DNA of 64,000 nucleotides from an uncultured Nitrospiraceae bacterium. Its GTDB lineage: Bacteria > Nitrospirota > Thermodesulfovibrionia > Thermodesulfovibrionales > Dissulfurispiraceae. Positions within the stretch are counted from its first letter, which is position 1. The number at the start of each line of letters is the position of its first letter. A program made the position numbers and the translations under genes. The stretch covers positions 1-64,000 of the forward strand of contig CAIJNL010000008.1 of NCBI GenBank assembly GCA_903822005.1, in the 5' to 3' direction. Of the stretch, positions 17,704-26,870 are shown piece after piece. Under the pieces are notes generated by a model. It had not been told where the DNA came from. It searched no databases and saw only the letters and a list, made by a program, of their open reading frames with translations.

Positions 17704-18501
17704 TTAATTTCTTTTTGGGCTGTAATGTCTCTTCAGCCAGGTCGCCATTCCATCCAGTCCGGGGAACAGTACCCGTTCGGTTATGTTGGCCTGATCAAGC
17801 TTGTCCCTGACCTCACTCTTGATCTCTTTTGGAATGATGATGCGCTTGCAGACACCCATGCGGGAATCAAGCCATGAATCGATTGAAATGCGAGGATCGG
17901 ACATAGCAGAAAAAAGGGCGAACTGGTTCACTATACGGTCGCTCATCGAGGGAGGCTCAAAAAAGACAGCAAAAGGGTCTTCAGCCAGGGCATCGAAATC
18001 GTGAATTCTTTTAGCGACCGTGTCAAGCATGCCGACGGTGAAGGCGTTGGACTTGGCGCGGATCTGCTGTTCCTTCAATATATCCGGGATTTCATCATGG
18101 ACCTTCATAAAGTCTACGCACCATACGACACCGTCCGTGTGGCTGTGCTGCAGATTGGCAGTTGCAAAATGGAGCGCAACAAACGGAGAATATGTCCAGT
18201 CTAGCAGTCTGGTCGGCAGCCCATGCTGCTGTCCAAGGGTGAGCCATTTCCAGTCAGAGTAATGGCGGTCGGCATCGCCGAGTTCGGAATATTTTGAGAA
18301 GTTCCTCAAGAGGGGGCCTTCAAGCTCCCAAAACGAGCCGCCCAGCCTGGTTAGACTGGTTTTTAGGTCGTAACCCTGGTCTGACAGACCCCGAAACACG
18401 AAATTTGACCGGTAACGCTGAAGGTCCTGCTGCCAGGAATTTTCATATAGCAGTTCTATCGCATTGGCCCAGCTTGTTGCTTTTTTGTCAACAATAGACA
18501 T
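17704..18501 (-). CDS. FRG-domain protein
   Basis: 265 residues from the chosen start ATG at 18501 (MSIVDKKATSW), which has gaggcaagg just upstream; the open frame runs 47 codons further but without a better site. FRG hallmark motifs: NFVFRGLSDQGYDLKTSLTR near the N-terminus and LGQQHGLPTRLLDWTYSPFVALHFA in the middle. The family is named for its Phe-Arg-Gly motif; its biochemical role is not settled and it turns up in accessory and defence-related loci. It has no defence genes beside it here, only kdsA divergent and a cytochrome convergent, which suggests a solitary acquired gene. Confidence 0.8.
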   Translation of the reverse strand: MSIVDKKATSWANAIELLYENSWQQDLQRYRSNFVFRGLSDQGYDLKTSLTRLGGSFWELEGPLLRNFSKYSELGDADRHYSDWKWLTLGQQHGLPTRLLDWTYSPFVALHFATANLQHSHTDGVVWCVDFMKVHDEIPDILKEQQIRAKSNAFTVGMLDTVAKRIHDFDALAEDPFAVFFEPPSMSDRIVNQFALFSAMSDPRISIDSWLDSRMGVCKRIIIPKEIKSEVRDKLDQANITERVLFPGLDGMATWLKRHYSPKRN

Positions 18502-18674
18502 GCCTTGCCTCAATCTTTCTTTATTCTGTAAATTAACATTTATTATTCGCTTTATGCCATGAAGCGGCTTCTGATAGCGCATTGCGGCCAAAGTGCTCCA
18601 TGCCATTTTGGATGCAGAATTCAGTTGTAAGCGGCTTATCAAGGGCTGCGCAATATTTTAAGCAAGACAGCATG

Positions 18675-18703
18675 TTGACGAACCCGGCCAAAATCGGGAC
18701 AAT
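18675..18703 (+). promoter_or_regulatory. Possible sigma70 promoter of kdsA
   Basis: TTGACG (18675-18680), 17-bp spacer, GACAAT (18698-18703, 4 of 6 matches). It is about 55 bp upstream of the kdsA start in the divergent region between kdsA and the FRG gene. Confidence 0.4.
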
Positions 18704-18758
18704 ACTATTAGTTTGGGTATTATGCGCGTTTGTTTTAAATCCTTTTTAAGGGGTCATT

Positions 18759-19580
18759 TTGAAAGAGATCAAAATAAGGGACTTCGCGGTCGGCGGCAAC
18801 AATCTCCCGCTGATTATCGCAGGGCCCTGCGTGATTGAAAATGAGGCGATCACATTTGATACAGCGGCAAGGCTGAAAGAGATATGCGCATCTGTCGGGC
18901 TTCCATTCATCTTCAAATGTTCGTTTGACAAGGCCAACCGCACGTCCGTGACTTCGTTCAGGGGCCCCGGGCTCAAGGCCGGGCTCAAGGTCCTGTCCGA
19001 TGTGGGCGCCAGACTCGGGATACCTGTAATATCGGATATCCATTCGATAGAACAGATAGCGCCTGCCGCAGATGTACTCGACATGATCCAGATCCCGGCG
19101 TTTCTATGCCGGCAGACGGACCTGCTTGTCGCTGCTTCAAAAACGGGCAAACCGGTCAATATCAAAAAAGGCCAGTTTCTTGCGCCCTGGGACGTGCAGA
19201 ATATAATAGAAAAGTTTGTCTCAGCGGGCAATGAAAACCTTACGCTTACCGAGCGCGGTACGACATTCGGATATAACAATCTGGTTGTCGACTTCAGGTC
19301 TTTTCCGATCCTGCGCTCTTACGGCTATCCTGTTATTTTTGATGTTACACACAGCCTGCAGTTGCCGGGCGGACAGGGCGGATGCTCGGGAGGGCAGAGC
19401 GAGTATTCGGGCCATCTGGCAAGGGCCGCTGCAGCCGCGGGGGTGGACGGGTTTTTTATGGAAGTCCATCCCGACCCTTCGAAGGCATTGTGTGACGGGC
19501 CTAATATGATTGGACTCGCCGATGTAGAAAAACTGCTTCTCGATATTAAAAAGATCAGCTCACTGGTAAGGACTTTATAA
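18759..19580 (+). CDS. kdsA: 3-deoxy-8-phosphooctulonate (KDO-8-P) synthase
   Basis: A 273-residue enzyme that condenses phosphoenolpyruvate with arabinose 5-phosphate to give KDO-8-P for LPS core; it implies a diderm cell. Seen: IIAGPCVIE near the N-terminus, FKCSFDKANRTS, RQTDLLVAASKTGKPVNIKKGQF, TERGTTFGYNNLVVDFR, FDVTHSLQLPGG and FMEVHPDP. Cys24 in AGPC is the metal-ligand Cys of the metal-dependent class; metal-independent enzymes carry Asn there. The start is TTG 18759 with aagggg 6-7 bp upstream. No other LPS gene is adjacent. Confidence 0.94.
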   Translation: MKEIKIRDFAVGGNNLPLIIAGPCVIENEAITFDTAARLKEICASVGLPFIFKCSFDKANRTSVTSFRGPGLKAGLKVLSDVGARLGIPVISDIHSIEQIAPAADVLDMIQIPAFLCRQTDLLVAASKTGKPVNIKKGQFLAPWDVQNIIEKFVSAGNENLTLTERGTTFGYNNLVVDFRSFPILRSYGYPVIFDVTHSLQLPGGQGGCSGGQSEYSGHLARAAAAAGVDGFFMEVHPDPSKALCDGPNMIGLADVEKLLLDIKKISSLVRTL

Positions 19581-19699
19581 ATAGTCAGAACTGGCGACCA
19601 GAAATCTGCCCGTAAGCCGTAAACGCCCCATTATTTCCACTCAGCCGGTCCTTCACGCTTTCATTCAAGGCTTATTAATAAATTGTTGATATTATGATA

Positions 19700-19724
19700 T
19701 ATAATAAGACTATTACATAATAGT
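19700..19724 (+). promoter_or_regulatory. TATAAT box and start-site palindrome upstream of ftsE
   Basis: A perfect TATAAT (19700-19705) lacks a clear -35 box. A 16-bp palindrome, actattacataatagt (19709-19724), lies where transcription should begin and could be an operator. The gap 19581-19744 shows nothing else. Confidence 0.4.
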
Positions 19725-19744
19725 ATGGGAGAGGAAAATCTTAA

Positions 19745-20407
19745 ATGATAACCTTCAGGAACGTTTCAAAATATTATGAAGACGAGCCTGTACTCAAAAA
19801 TATCGACCTCGCCATAGGCAAGGGAGAGATGGTTTTTCTGACCGGCCCGACCGGCGCCGGCAAATCCACGCTGCTGAAGCTTCTGTATGCTGCAGAGCTT
19901 CCGGATGGCGGAGAAATCCTGCTTGGCGACTTTAATGTGGGACAACTCTCGCACGCCGAGGTGCCTCTTTTGCGCCGGAGCATAGGGGTAGTATTTCAGG
20001 ACTTCAAGCTCCTCGAAAATCTGACGGTGTATGACAATGTGGCCCTTGCCCTCAGGATACGCGGGAGGAAGGAAAAGGAGATAAAAGGTATCGTGCTCGA
20101 GGCATTAAAAGATATTCATCTGAGACACAAGGTAGAAAGCTATCCGCCTACTCTTTCGGGCGGAGAGCAGCAGAGGGTTGTTATTGCGAGGGCCATGGTT
20201 TCTGAGCCCTCGGTCCTGCTGGCCGACGAGCCGACCGGCAACCTTGATCCGGATACTTCCAAGTATGTAGCAAGACTTTTCCACGAAGCGAACATTCACG
20301 GCACTACCATACTTATTGCCACGCACAACAGGGAACTTTATAAGAATACCGGCAAAAGGGTGATACGGCTCGACAACGGTGTTATCATCGGAGAGGAGAT
20401 AGGGTAA
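19745..20407 (+). CDS. ftsE: Cell-division ABC transporter ATPase FtsE
   Basis: A 220-residue ABC ATPase. Walker A GPTGAGKST (about 34-42), Q-loop VFQDFKLLENLTVYDNV, signature LSGGEQQRV, Walker B VLLADEPTGNLDPDTS and H-loop IATHNREL are all intact. With FtsX it drives wall hydrolase activation at the septum. It is the first gene of ftsE-ftsX-envC-ctpA-exonuclease; it overlaps ftsX by one base. Confidence 0.95.
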   Translation: MITFRNVSKYYEDEPVLKNIDLAIGKGEMVFLTGPTGAGKSTLLKLLYAAELPDGGEILLGDFNVGQLSHAEVPLLRRSIGVVFQDFKLLENLTVYDNVALALRIRGRKEKEIKGIVLEALKDIHLRHKVESYPPTLSGGEQQRVVIARAMVSEPSVLLADEPTGNLDPDTSKYVARLFHEANIHGTTILIATHNRELYKNTGKRVIRLDNGVIIGEEIG

Positions 20408-21282
20408 TGGAACTGTCCTATTCCACCAAGACGGCGCTGCAGAGCCTGATGAAGGAAAAATGGATCAACCTGCTGTCGAGTGTTACCGTTGCGGCCAGCC
20501 TCCTTGTCAGCGCGGTTGCCATACTCCTTATATACAATTTCGATATATTCACCCGGTCGCTGCCCGAAAAATTCACGATGATCGTCTATCTTAAGGACAA
20601 GATAGAGCAGCCGGAAGTCCAGAAACTGGTCGCAATCCTTAAAAGCAGGGAATATGTGGCGGGGACCAAATACATCTCAAGCGAGCAGGCACTGGCAGAA
20701 ATGAAGCGCTCACTCAGGGAAGTCAGCAATGTCTTCGAGGGGCTGGAAGAAAACCCGCTCTCTTCGGCCATCGAGGTGAAGCTAAAGCGTGAAACGGTTT
20801 CCGCCGTGTCCGTAAAGCAGATCTCGGATGAGATCAAAAAGATGCCGGGAGTAGAGGATGTGAATTATGAGGAAAAGATTGCAGAAACGGTATATCTCAT
20901 AAAGACCTCGGTTGAGAACCTCAGTCTCTTCATCCTCGGCGTGATAATATTTATTGTGCTGTTTGTGATATCCAGCACTGTAAAGATACTCTTCTACCGA
21001 CGAAAGAACGAGATAGAGATAATAAAACTGCTCGGGGCCACAGGCGGCTTTATAAGGGCGCCTTTTCTGATCGAGGGCGGGGCGCTGGGTCTGCTTGGCG
21101 GCATCTTCGCCATAATCGGAGCCTCCGGCTTCTATTATCTGACTACAGAAGTCTTCAGCGCGTTTATGCCCATACTCGGGAAAATGGTAATGCCTCTCGA
21201 GATATTGGTCTTTATCCCTGTTGTCGGGCTTTTGATGGGACTGGCGGGATCGCTCATATCTGTGGGCAAGCTTAAACTCTGA
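20407..21282 (+). CDS. ftsX: Cell-division membrane protein FtsX
   Basis: A 291-residue protein with four TM helices (about 22-45, 175-197, 220-243, 262-285) and a large extracytoplasmic loop between TM1 and TM2 that in other species contacts EnvC. The C-terminal half is the FtsX-like permease fold, with EIEIIKLLGATGGFIRAPFLIEG. The start ATG shares its first base with the ftsE stop. Confidence 0.93.
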   Translation: MELSYSTKTALQSLMKEKWINLLSSVTVAASLLVSAVAILLIYNFDIFTRSLPEKFTMIVYLKDKIEQPEVQKLVAILKSREYVAGTKYISSEQALAEMKRSLREVSNVFEGLEENPLSSAIEVKLKRETVSAVSVKQISDEIKKMPGVEDVNYEEKIAETVYLIKTSVENLSLFILGVIIFIVLFVISSTVKILFYRRKNEIEIIKLLGATGGFIRAPFLIEGGALGLLGGIFAIIGASGFYYLTTEVFSAFMPILGKMVMPLEILVFIPVVGLLMGLAGSLISVGKLKL

Positions 21283-21287
21283 AAGCA

Positions 21288-22508
21288 ATGCTAAAAAATA
21301 ATGCCTCATTCTTTTTCACCATAGCCATTCTCGTTCTTTTCAGCGGGGCGCTGCTGCCCGGCCAGCCCGGAGACGCATTTGCGGCAAGTACGCGCGACGA
21401 ATACCAGAAGCTTCAAAAAGATATCAGAAAGCATAAAAAGAAGCTGGCCGATGCCACCCGTACTGAAAAGTCTGTTGTGATCGACCTGAGACGGGTCGAT
21501 TCCCAGATTGGCGATATCGGAGACCAGGTGGCGGCCACCAAGAAACAGATAAACACGATACGCGGCAGCATATCTGTGCTCGAAGGACAGATCTCGGCAG
21601 GCGCAGGCCGTCTTGAAGCACAGCGCATACGTCTGGCCAAAAGACTCAGGACCCTGCAGAGGATCAATGACTCAAAAGAAGTGATGCTTATGCTTATAAG
21701 CAATGAAGAGCCTTCGACCTTATTAAGGATTTCGCGCTCTCTTGGCGAGATATCCAGGCGCTATAATGAATCAATAGCGAAATATCGGACCGAGCTGATC
21801 GGACTCGGCGCACAGAAGAAGAAGCTGGACGGTCTTGTCGGCAACCTCAGGTCCGAAGAGCAGAACCTGTCCAGGCTTGAGGACTCTCTCAAGGTGAAGA
21901 AAAAGGACAAAGAGACGCTGCTCGTAAGCGTCAGGAAAGAAAAAGACACATATCAGCGGATGATTAATGAATTAAAGGACAACTCTGAGCGTATGCAGAG
22001 GATTATCCGCGAGGCAGAGAGGCGTGAGAAAGCTCCGAAGAAGAAGACGGTCAAGGGCAGGCAGCCGGAACCCGAGAGCCTGCCGGCAGACAGCGCCTTT
22101 ACCAGGATGAAGGGAAAGCTTGCCTGGCCGGTGCATGGCAAACTCGCTATCCGATACGGTTCGCAGACAGACCCCATATTTAACCTGCCTGTATTCAGGA
22201 GCGGTATTCATATCAAGAGCGAGTCCGGGTCGGCTGTCAGTGCGGTCTGGGGGGGCAAAGTGGTCTACGCCGCTGAATTCAAGGGATACGGCAAGATGGT
22301 CGTTATAAGCCATGGCGCGGGATACCATTCACTGTACGGCAACCTTTCCAGGATTTTTTTGAAAAATGACGCTATAATAAAAGAGAACGATCAGGTGGGC
22401 GAGGTTGGAGATTCTGCGGCGATAGGGAGTACGGGCCTCTACTTTGAAATACGTTATAAAGGAAAACCGCTTGATCCACAGCAATGGCTGAGAAAGTCCG
22501 GAGGGTAA
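21288..22508 (+). CDS. envC: EnvC-like murein hydrolase activator
   Basis: A 406-residue periplasmic protein. The N-terminal signal (about 1-33) is followed by a long coiled coil (about 35-255) and a degenerate LytM/M23 domain (about 280-405). Zn ligands of active M23 enzymes are lost: GIHIKSE replaces HxGxD and GLYFEIRY replaces the HxH motif, as expected of EnvC, which activates amidases rather than cutting peptidoglycan. It lies 5 bp after ftsX, so an FtsEX-EnvC activating complex is likely. Confidence 0.9.
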   Translation: MLKNNASFFFTIAILVLFSGALLPGQPGDAFAASTRDEYQKLQKDIRKHKKKLADATRTEKSVVIDLRRVDSQIGDIGDQVAATKKQINTIRGSISVLEGQISAGAGRLEAQRIRLAKRLRTLQRINDSKEVMLMLISNEEPSTLLRISRSLGEISRRYNESIAKYRTELIGLGAQKKKLDGLVGNLRSEEQNLSRLEDSLKVKKKDKETLLVSVRKEKDTYQRMINELKDNSERMQRIIREAERREKAPKKKTVKGRQPEPESLPADSAFTRMKGKLAWPVHGKLAIRYGSQTDPIFNLPVFRSGIHIKSESGSAVSAVWGGKVVYAAEFKGYGKMVVISHGAGYHSLYGNLSRIFLKNDAIIKENDQVGEVGDSAAIGSTGLYFEIRYKGKPLDPQQWLRKSGG

Positions 22509-22512
22509 ATAA

Positions 22513-23811
22513 ATGGGTCTAAAAAGAAAGATGTTTATAGTATCGGTAGCTCTGGCCGGGGTCCTTTTCGGCGCCCTGGTCGTAGGCGGTGTAAACGCCA
22601 GGCTTGTGGATGCCCAGGGCAGTTATGAAGAGCTGCGGACCTTTGTTGATGTGCTGAATGTCATCAAAAAGAATTATGTTGATGATGTGAAGACAAAAGA
22701 CCTCCTGACAGGCGCTATAAAAGGTATGCTGGCAGCATTGGATCCGCATTCAGGATATATGACGCCGGAGGCATACAAGGATTTTCAGGTAGAAACAAAA
22801 GGGGAGTTCGGAGGGCTTGGCATACAGATAGGCATCAAGGACAACGTCCTTACTGTTATCGCTCCGATTGAGGACACCCCGGCGTTTAAAGCTGGACTGA
22901 AGGCAGGCGACAGGATCCTGAAAATCGCTGGCGAATCCACAAAAAATATGGCCATCCACGATGCGGTCTCAAAGATGCGTGGCCCCAAGGGCAAGTCCAT
23001 AACCCTTAGTGTGCACAGGGAGGGCTGGCCGCAGCCGAAGGACATAGTTATAGTTAGGGACATCATCAAGATAAAGAGTGTAAAGTCCAGGATGCTTAAG
23101 GACGATATCGGCTATGTTAAGCTTACCCAGTTCCAGGAGATGTCTGCCGATGATCTTTCAAAGGCCCTCAAGGCCCTGAAAGAGAAAGGCATGAAGTCCA
23201 TAATCCTCGACCTGAGGAATGACCCCGGAGGTCTTCTTAACATAGCGGTAGATGTTGCCGGGCAGTTCCTGCCGCCTAAGAAACTGGTCGTTTATATCAA
23301 GGGTCGCAGCGGCGACAAGGTGGAGTATTTTACTGACGGCAGCATGACGGCCTATACGGACCTCCCAATGGTTGTATTGGTCAACCAGGGAAGTGCCAGT
23401 GCCTCGGAGATTGTGGCCGGCGCGCTTAAGGACTGGAACAGGGCGGTACTGATCGGAGTTCAGACGTTCGGCAAGGGCTCAGTCCAGACATTAATCCCCC
23501 TGAGCGACGGTTCGGGGCTGCGCCTTACCACCGCCAAATATTACACCCCCAGCGGTGTAAGCATCCAGAATGTGGGTATAGCACCGGACATCACAGTAAA
23601 GCTGGAAGCCAAGGACGGAAAGGGTATGCCGGTAATCAGGGAGAAAGATTTGCAGGGCCATCTGGAAAATGAGAACAACCTTGAGGCCCCCGCCGCGCAG
23701 GAGCAGGTGCCTTTTGAAGTGGAAGAGAAAGACGACCTGCAGCTGCAGCGGGCGATCGATGCGCTGAAGACCTGGGAAGTAATCGACAGGCTGAATAAAA
23801 AGGCCGCGTAG
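22513..23811 (+). CDS. ctpA: C-terminal processing peptidase (S41 family)
   Basis: A 432-residue protein with an N-terminal membrane anchor or signal (about 7-28), a PDZ domain (about 95-180, GEFGGLGIQIGIKDNVLTVIAP), and an S41 protease domain with nucleophile Ser in GSASASEIVAGAL and Lys in FGKGSVQT. It degrades or trims periplasmic proteins. It follows envC by 4 bp; Ctp proteases often control wall hydrolases, which fits this operon. It ends in a charged tail. Confidence 0.94.
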   Translation: MGLKRKMFIVSVALAGVLFGALVVGGVNARLVDAQGSYEELRTFVDVLNVIKKNYVDDVKTKDLLTGAIKGMLAALDPHSGYMTPEAYKDFQVETKGEFGGLGIQIGIKDNVLTVIAPIEDTPAFKAGLKAGDRILKIAGESTKNMAIHDAVSKMRGPKGKSITLSVHREGWPQPKDIVIVRDIIKIKSVKSRMLKDDIGYVKLTQFQEMSADDLSKALKALKEKGMKSIILDLRNDPGGLLNIAVDVAGQFLPPKKLVVYIKGRSGDKVEYFTDGSMTAYTDLPMVVLVNQGSASASEIVAGALKDWNRAVLIGVQTFGKGSVQTLIPLSDGSGLRLTTAKYYTPSGVSIQNVGIAPDITVKLEAKDGKGMPVIREKDLQGHLENENNLEAPAAQEQVPFEVEEKDDLQLQRAIDALKTWEVIDRLNKKAA

Positions 23812-24485
23812 TGGGGAGGGTCATCTTCGACATCGAGACGGTCGGAGCTGACTTTGATACCCTTGAGCCGGCTGTTCAGGATTATCTTATAAAATGGGCT
23901 GAAAATGACGATGAAAAGGAGAGGATCAAAGAGAGCCTCTCCTTTTATCCCCTTACCGGCGAAATAGTAGCAATCGGCATGCTGAATCCGGACACAAACA
24001 AAGGCGCGGTATATTTCCAGGCGCCTGGTGTCAGGATAGAGCCTTTTGAGGAAGACGGGGTACGTTACGAATGCGGCGCCGAAAAGGACATTCTCGAAAA
24101 ATTCTGGCAGGCAGTCAGGGCTTACGATCAAATCGTGACTTTTAACGGCAGGGCCTTTGACTGCCCGTTCATCGCGGTCCGCTCGGCTGTACATCGCATC
24201 AAACCTGCCCGTAACCTTATACCCTACCGCTATTCGGACAAAGACCATATAGACCTTTTTGATCAGCTCAGTTTCTACGGGGCAACAAAGCGAAGATTCC
24301 CGCTGGATATGTGGTGCAGGGTTTTCGGTATCAAAAGTCCGAAGGAAGAAGGTATCACAGGATACGACGTGAAAAACCTTTTTCAGGCCGGTCGGTACAC
24401 TGACATCGCACGGTATTGCGCTGGAGACCTTACTGCCACGAAGGAAGTCCTGTCCGTTTGGGAAAACTATATCAGGTTTCCATAA
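23811..24485 (+). CDS. DEDD-type 3'-5' exonuclease (PolB-exonuclease-like)
   Basis: A 224-residue ribonuclease-H-like protein. VIFDIETVGAD at the start carries the first Asp-Glu pair, VTFNGRAFDCPFI the second Asp, and YCAGDLTATKEV the last Asp. It matches predicted 3'-5' exonucleases related to the proofreading domain of PolB. The GTG start shares one base with the ctpA stop. Nucleic-acid substrate is unknown; it may process DNA or RNA. It is the last gene of the ftsE operon. Confidence 0.82.
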   Translation: MGRVIFDIETVGADFDTLEPAVQDYLIKWAENDDEKERIKESLSFYPLTGEIVAIGMLNPDTNKGAVYFQAPGVRIEPFEEDGVRYECGAEKDILEKFWQAVRAYDQIVTFNGRAFDCPFIAVRSAVHRIKPARNLIPYRYSDKDHIDLFDQLSFYGATKRRFPLDMWCRVFGIKSPKEEGITGYDVKNLFQAGRYTDIARYCAGDLTATKEVLSVWENYIRFP

Positions 24486-24643
24486 AACCTGCTGACCTGA
24501 TGGTCTGAGTTCTCCTTATTTGACCGACTGAATCAATTCCTGCAAAAAAAGAGAATAAATATGCCTTTTTTACTTAAAGTAGATGTAATTTGGCAGGTTC
24601 AAGACAACCTTTTTTTGTCAAATGCCCACCCCCAAAAAACCCC

Positions 24644-24672
24644 TTGACAAGTTCCCAAGGAAGCTGTAAGAT
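24644..24672 (+). promoter_or_regulatory. Sigma70 promoter of the CDC48-like gene
   Basis: TTGACA (24644-24649), exactly 17 bp, TAAGAT (24667-24672). Transcription should start at about 24679. A diverged copy of this segment stands in front of nuoA at 43049. The gap 24486-24643 holds no other clear signal. Confidence 0.7.
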
Positions 24673-24683
24673 AGATCATCAGG

Positions 24684-24694
24684 TTGTCAGACCA
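24684..24694 (+). promoter_or_regulatory. FadR/GntR-type operator, copy 1
   Basis: ttgtcagacca fits the FadR-subfamily GntR consensus T-N-G-T-N3-A-C-N-A exactly. It lies 12 bp downstream of the -10 box, at the transcription start, a position suited to repression. The GntR gene of this subfamily is second in the same operon (26871), so autoregulation is likely. An identical site precedes nuoA (43095). Confidence 0.6.
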
Positions 24695-24735
24695 ACGCTT
24701 TTTGGTTCAAATTATGTTTTGTGCGGGGGGTTTTG

Positions 24736-26859
24736 ATGTCTGCTGAGATAGAATTAAAAGTAGCTGAAACAACCATTGATGATGTGGGGCAGGGGATAGC
24801 GCGGATCGCACCGGAAGACGGCCTTAACCTCAAAGTAGTGCCAGGCGACCTGCTCGAGATAAGGGGCAAAAATGTCACAGTTGCCAGAGTAGCTGCCGGT
24901 TTTCCCGAGAATAACGAAAAGAAACTTATCCAGATAGATGATCTCACCCGGAAAAATGCCCAGATAAATATAGGCGAGATAGCAAAAGTCAAAAAAGTAC
25001 GCCGCGAAACCGCAACAAATGTAGTACTCCTTCCGATTGACGCAGACGCACCGCTCCCGAGTGAGAGAGATATAGAGCAGTTCGCCAAGATACTCCAGGG
25101 AACTGCCATGATGGCCGACGACACCATAAACATGCCATATTTTGGCGGCAAGGACCGCCTCTTTAAAGTTGTTGCAACATCCCCCCAGTGTGCCGTAATC
25201 ATAAACCTGAATACGAAAATGGTTGTACAGACCCCTGATTATATAGTCGATGATGCAATCCGCATCTCTTATGAAATGATCGGGGGCCTCGAAAAGGAAC
25301 TCAAACTGGTCAGGGAGATGGTGGAACTCCCTCTGCGCCATGAGGAATTATTTTCGAGGCTCGGAATAGAGGCCCCGAAAGGCGTGCTTCTTTATGGACC
25401 TCCCGGCACCGGAAAAACCCTCATAGCACGCGCAATAGCAGCCGAATCAAAACTTCACTTCATCAAGATCAACGGACCAGAAATTATACATAAATATTAT
25501 GGCGAGAGCGAGGCGCGGCTGCGTGAGATATTCGAGGACGCCATTCGCAAGGCCCCGAGCGTTATCTTCATAGATGAGATAGATGCCATAGCGCCCAAGC
25601 GCGCCAATGTGCTCGGCGATGTTGAAAAACGCGTCGTTGCCCAGCTGCTGGCCCTTATGGACGGCATGGTTCGCCGCGGCCGCGTTGTTGTAATCGGCGC
25701 GACCAATATCCCTGAGATGATCGACCCAGCCCTGCGCCGCCCGGGCCGCTTTGACCGCGAAATCGTGATCCCGGTCCCGAATGCACAAGGACGTCTCACT
25801 ATCCTGAAAATCCATAGCCGGCGTATGCCGCTGACTCCTGATGTTGATCTTAACCATCTTGCCGAGATCACCTACGGGTTTGTCGGCGCCGATATCGAGG
25901 CCCTTTGTAAAGAAGCGGGTATGGTTACGTTAAGGCGGCATGTCGAGCTTTACTCCAAAGACCGGGTCGAAGACATAATATTGCAGGATACCGACAATAT
26001 GAAGGTCACAATGGATGACTTTATGGATGCACTTCTGGAAGTGGAACCTTCCGCGACACGCGAATTCTTTACAGAGCGCTCTACCCTGCGGTGGGAGAAT
26101 GTCGGAGGACTCGAAAAGATCAAAGAGACGCTAATGTCTGTTGTTGACTGGCCTTATAAATACCCGGAACTTTTTGCTGCCGGCAAATTGGCCCCACCCA
26201 GGGGCATCATATTCAGCGGTCCGTCCGGCACTGGAAAGACACTCATGGCAAAGGCCCTTGCAGGCGAAACAGGCCTGAATTTCATTTCGATCAGCGGACC
26301 TATCCTCTTCTCGAAATGGCTGGGTGAGTCAGAAAAAACGCTTCATGAGATTTTCAAAAAAGCGAAACAGTCTGCTCCCTGCATACTCTTTTTTGACGAA
26401 ATCGACGCACTAATCCCGAAACGCGGCGACTTCAGCGAAGGCGGGATCTCTGAGCGCATGGTAAGCCAGTTCTTCAGTGAACTGGACAACCTGAGCGACC
26501 ATTCCCAGGTCCTGATACTTGCTGCCACAAACCGGGTAGACTGCATCGACCCTACACTGCTGCGCGCAGGACGCCTCGACTTCCATCTCGAGTTCCCTGT
26601 GCCGAACTGGAAAGACCGGGTCACTATTTTTAAAGTTCATACCAAAGAGAAGCCTTTGGCACCTGATGTAGACTTTGCCGAACTGGCAAATGAGACTGAC
26701 GGCATGGTCGGTTCGGAGATAGCATTAATCTGCAGGCGGGCGACCATGACTGCAATTACCGAGTTGATCCATGCCAAGACGGAAGATGCCTCAAAGAAGC
26801 TGTTATTGACACGCGCCCATTTTGTGACGGCAACAGAAAAAATCCGTGAAAGCGAGTAA
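24736..26859 (+). CDS. CDC48/VAT-like AAA+ ATPase
   Basis: 707 residues from ATG 24736 (MSAEIELKV); a GTG five codons earlier is in frame but the duplicated copy at 43145 confirms the ATG. The CDC48 N-domain (about 1-85) has IDDVGQGIARI; D1 has GPPGTGKT and VIFIDEIDAIAPKR; D2 has GPSGTGKT and ILFFDEIDALIPKR, each with its arginine-finger region (ATNIPEMIDPALRRPGRFD; ATNRVDCIDPTLLRAGRLD). It unfolds or extracts proteins by ATP hydrolysis as a hexamer. CDC48 is usual in archaea and eukaryotes and patchy in bacteria, so ancient transfer is plausible. The second Walker A has Ser for the usual Pro. GntR follows 11 bp later. Confidence 0.9.
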   Translation: MSAEIELKVAETTIDDVGQGIARIAPEDGLNLKVVPGDLLEIRGKNVTVARVAAGFPENNEKKLIQIDDLTRKNAQINIGEIAKVKKVRRETATNVVLLPIDADAPLPSERDIEQFAKILQGTAMMADDTINMPYFGGKDRLFKVVATSPQCAVIINLNTKMVVQTPDYIVDDAIRISYEMIGGLEKELKLVREMVELPLRHEELFSRLGIEAPKGVLLYGPPGTGKTLIARAIAAESKLHFIKINGPEIIHKYYGESEARLREIFEDAIRKAPSVIFIDEIDAIAPKRANVLGDVEKRVVAQLLALMDGMVRRGRVVVIGATNIPEMIDPALRRPGRFDREIVIPVPNAQGRLTILKIHSRRMPLTPDVDLNHLAEITYGFVGADIEALCKEAGMVTLRRHVELYSKDRVEDIILQDTDNMKVTMDDFMDALLEVEPSATREFFTERSTLRWENVGGLEKIKETLMSVVDWPYKYPELFAAGKLAPPRGIIFSGPSGTGKTLMAKALAGETGLNFISISGPILFSKWLGESEKTLHEIFKKAKQSAPCILFFDEIDALIPKRGDFSEGGISERMVSQFFSELDNLSDHSQVLILAATNRVDCIDPTLLRAGRLDFHLEFPVPNWKDRVTIFKVHTKEKPLAPDVDFAELANETDGMVGSEIALICRRATMTAITELIHAKTEDASKKLLLTRAHFVTATEKIRESE

Positions 26860-26870
26860 AAAGCAGCGTC

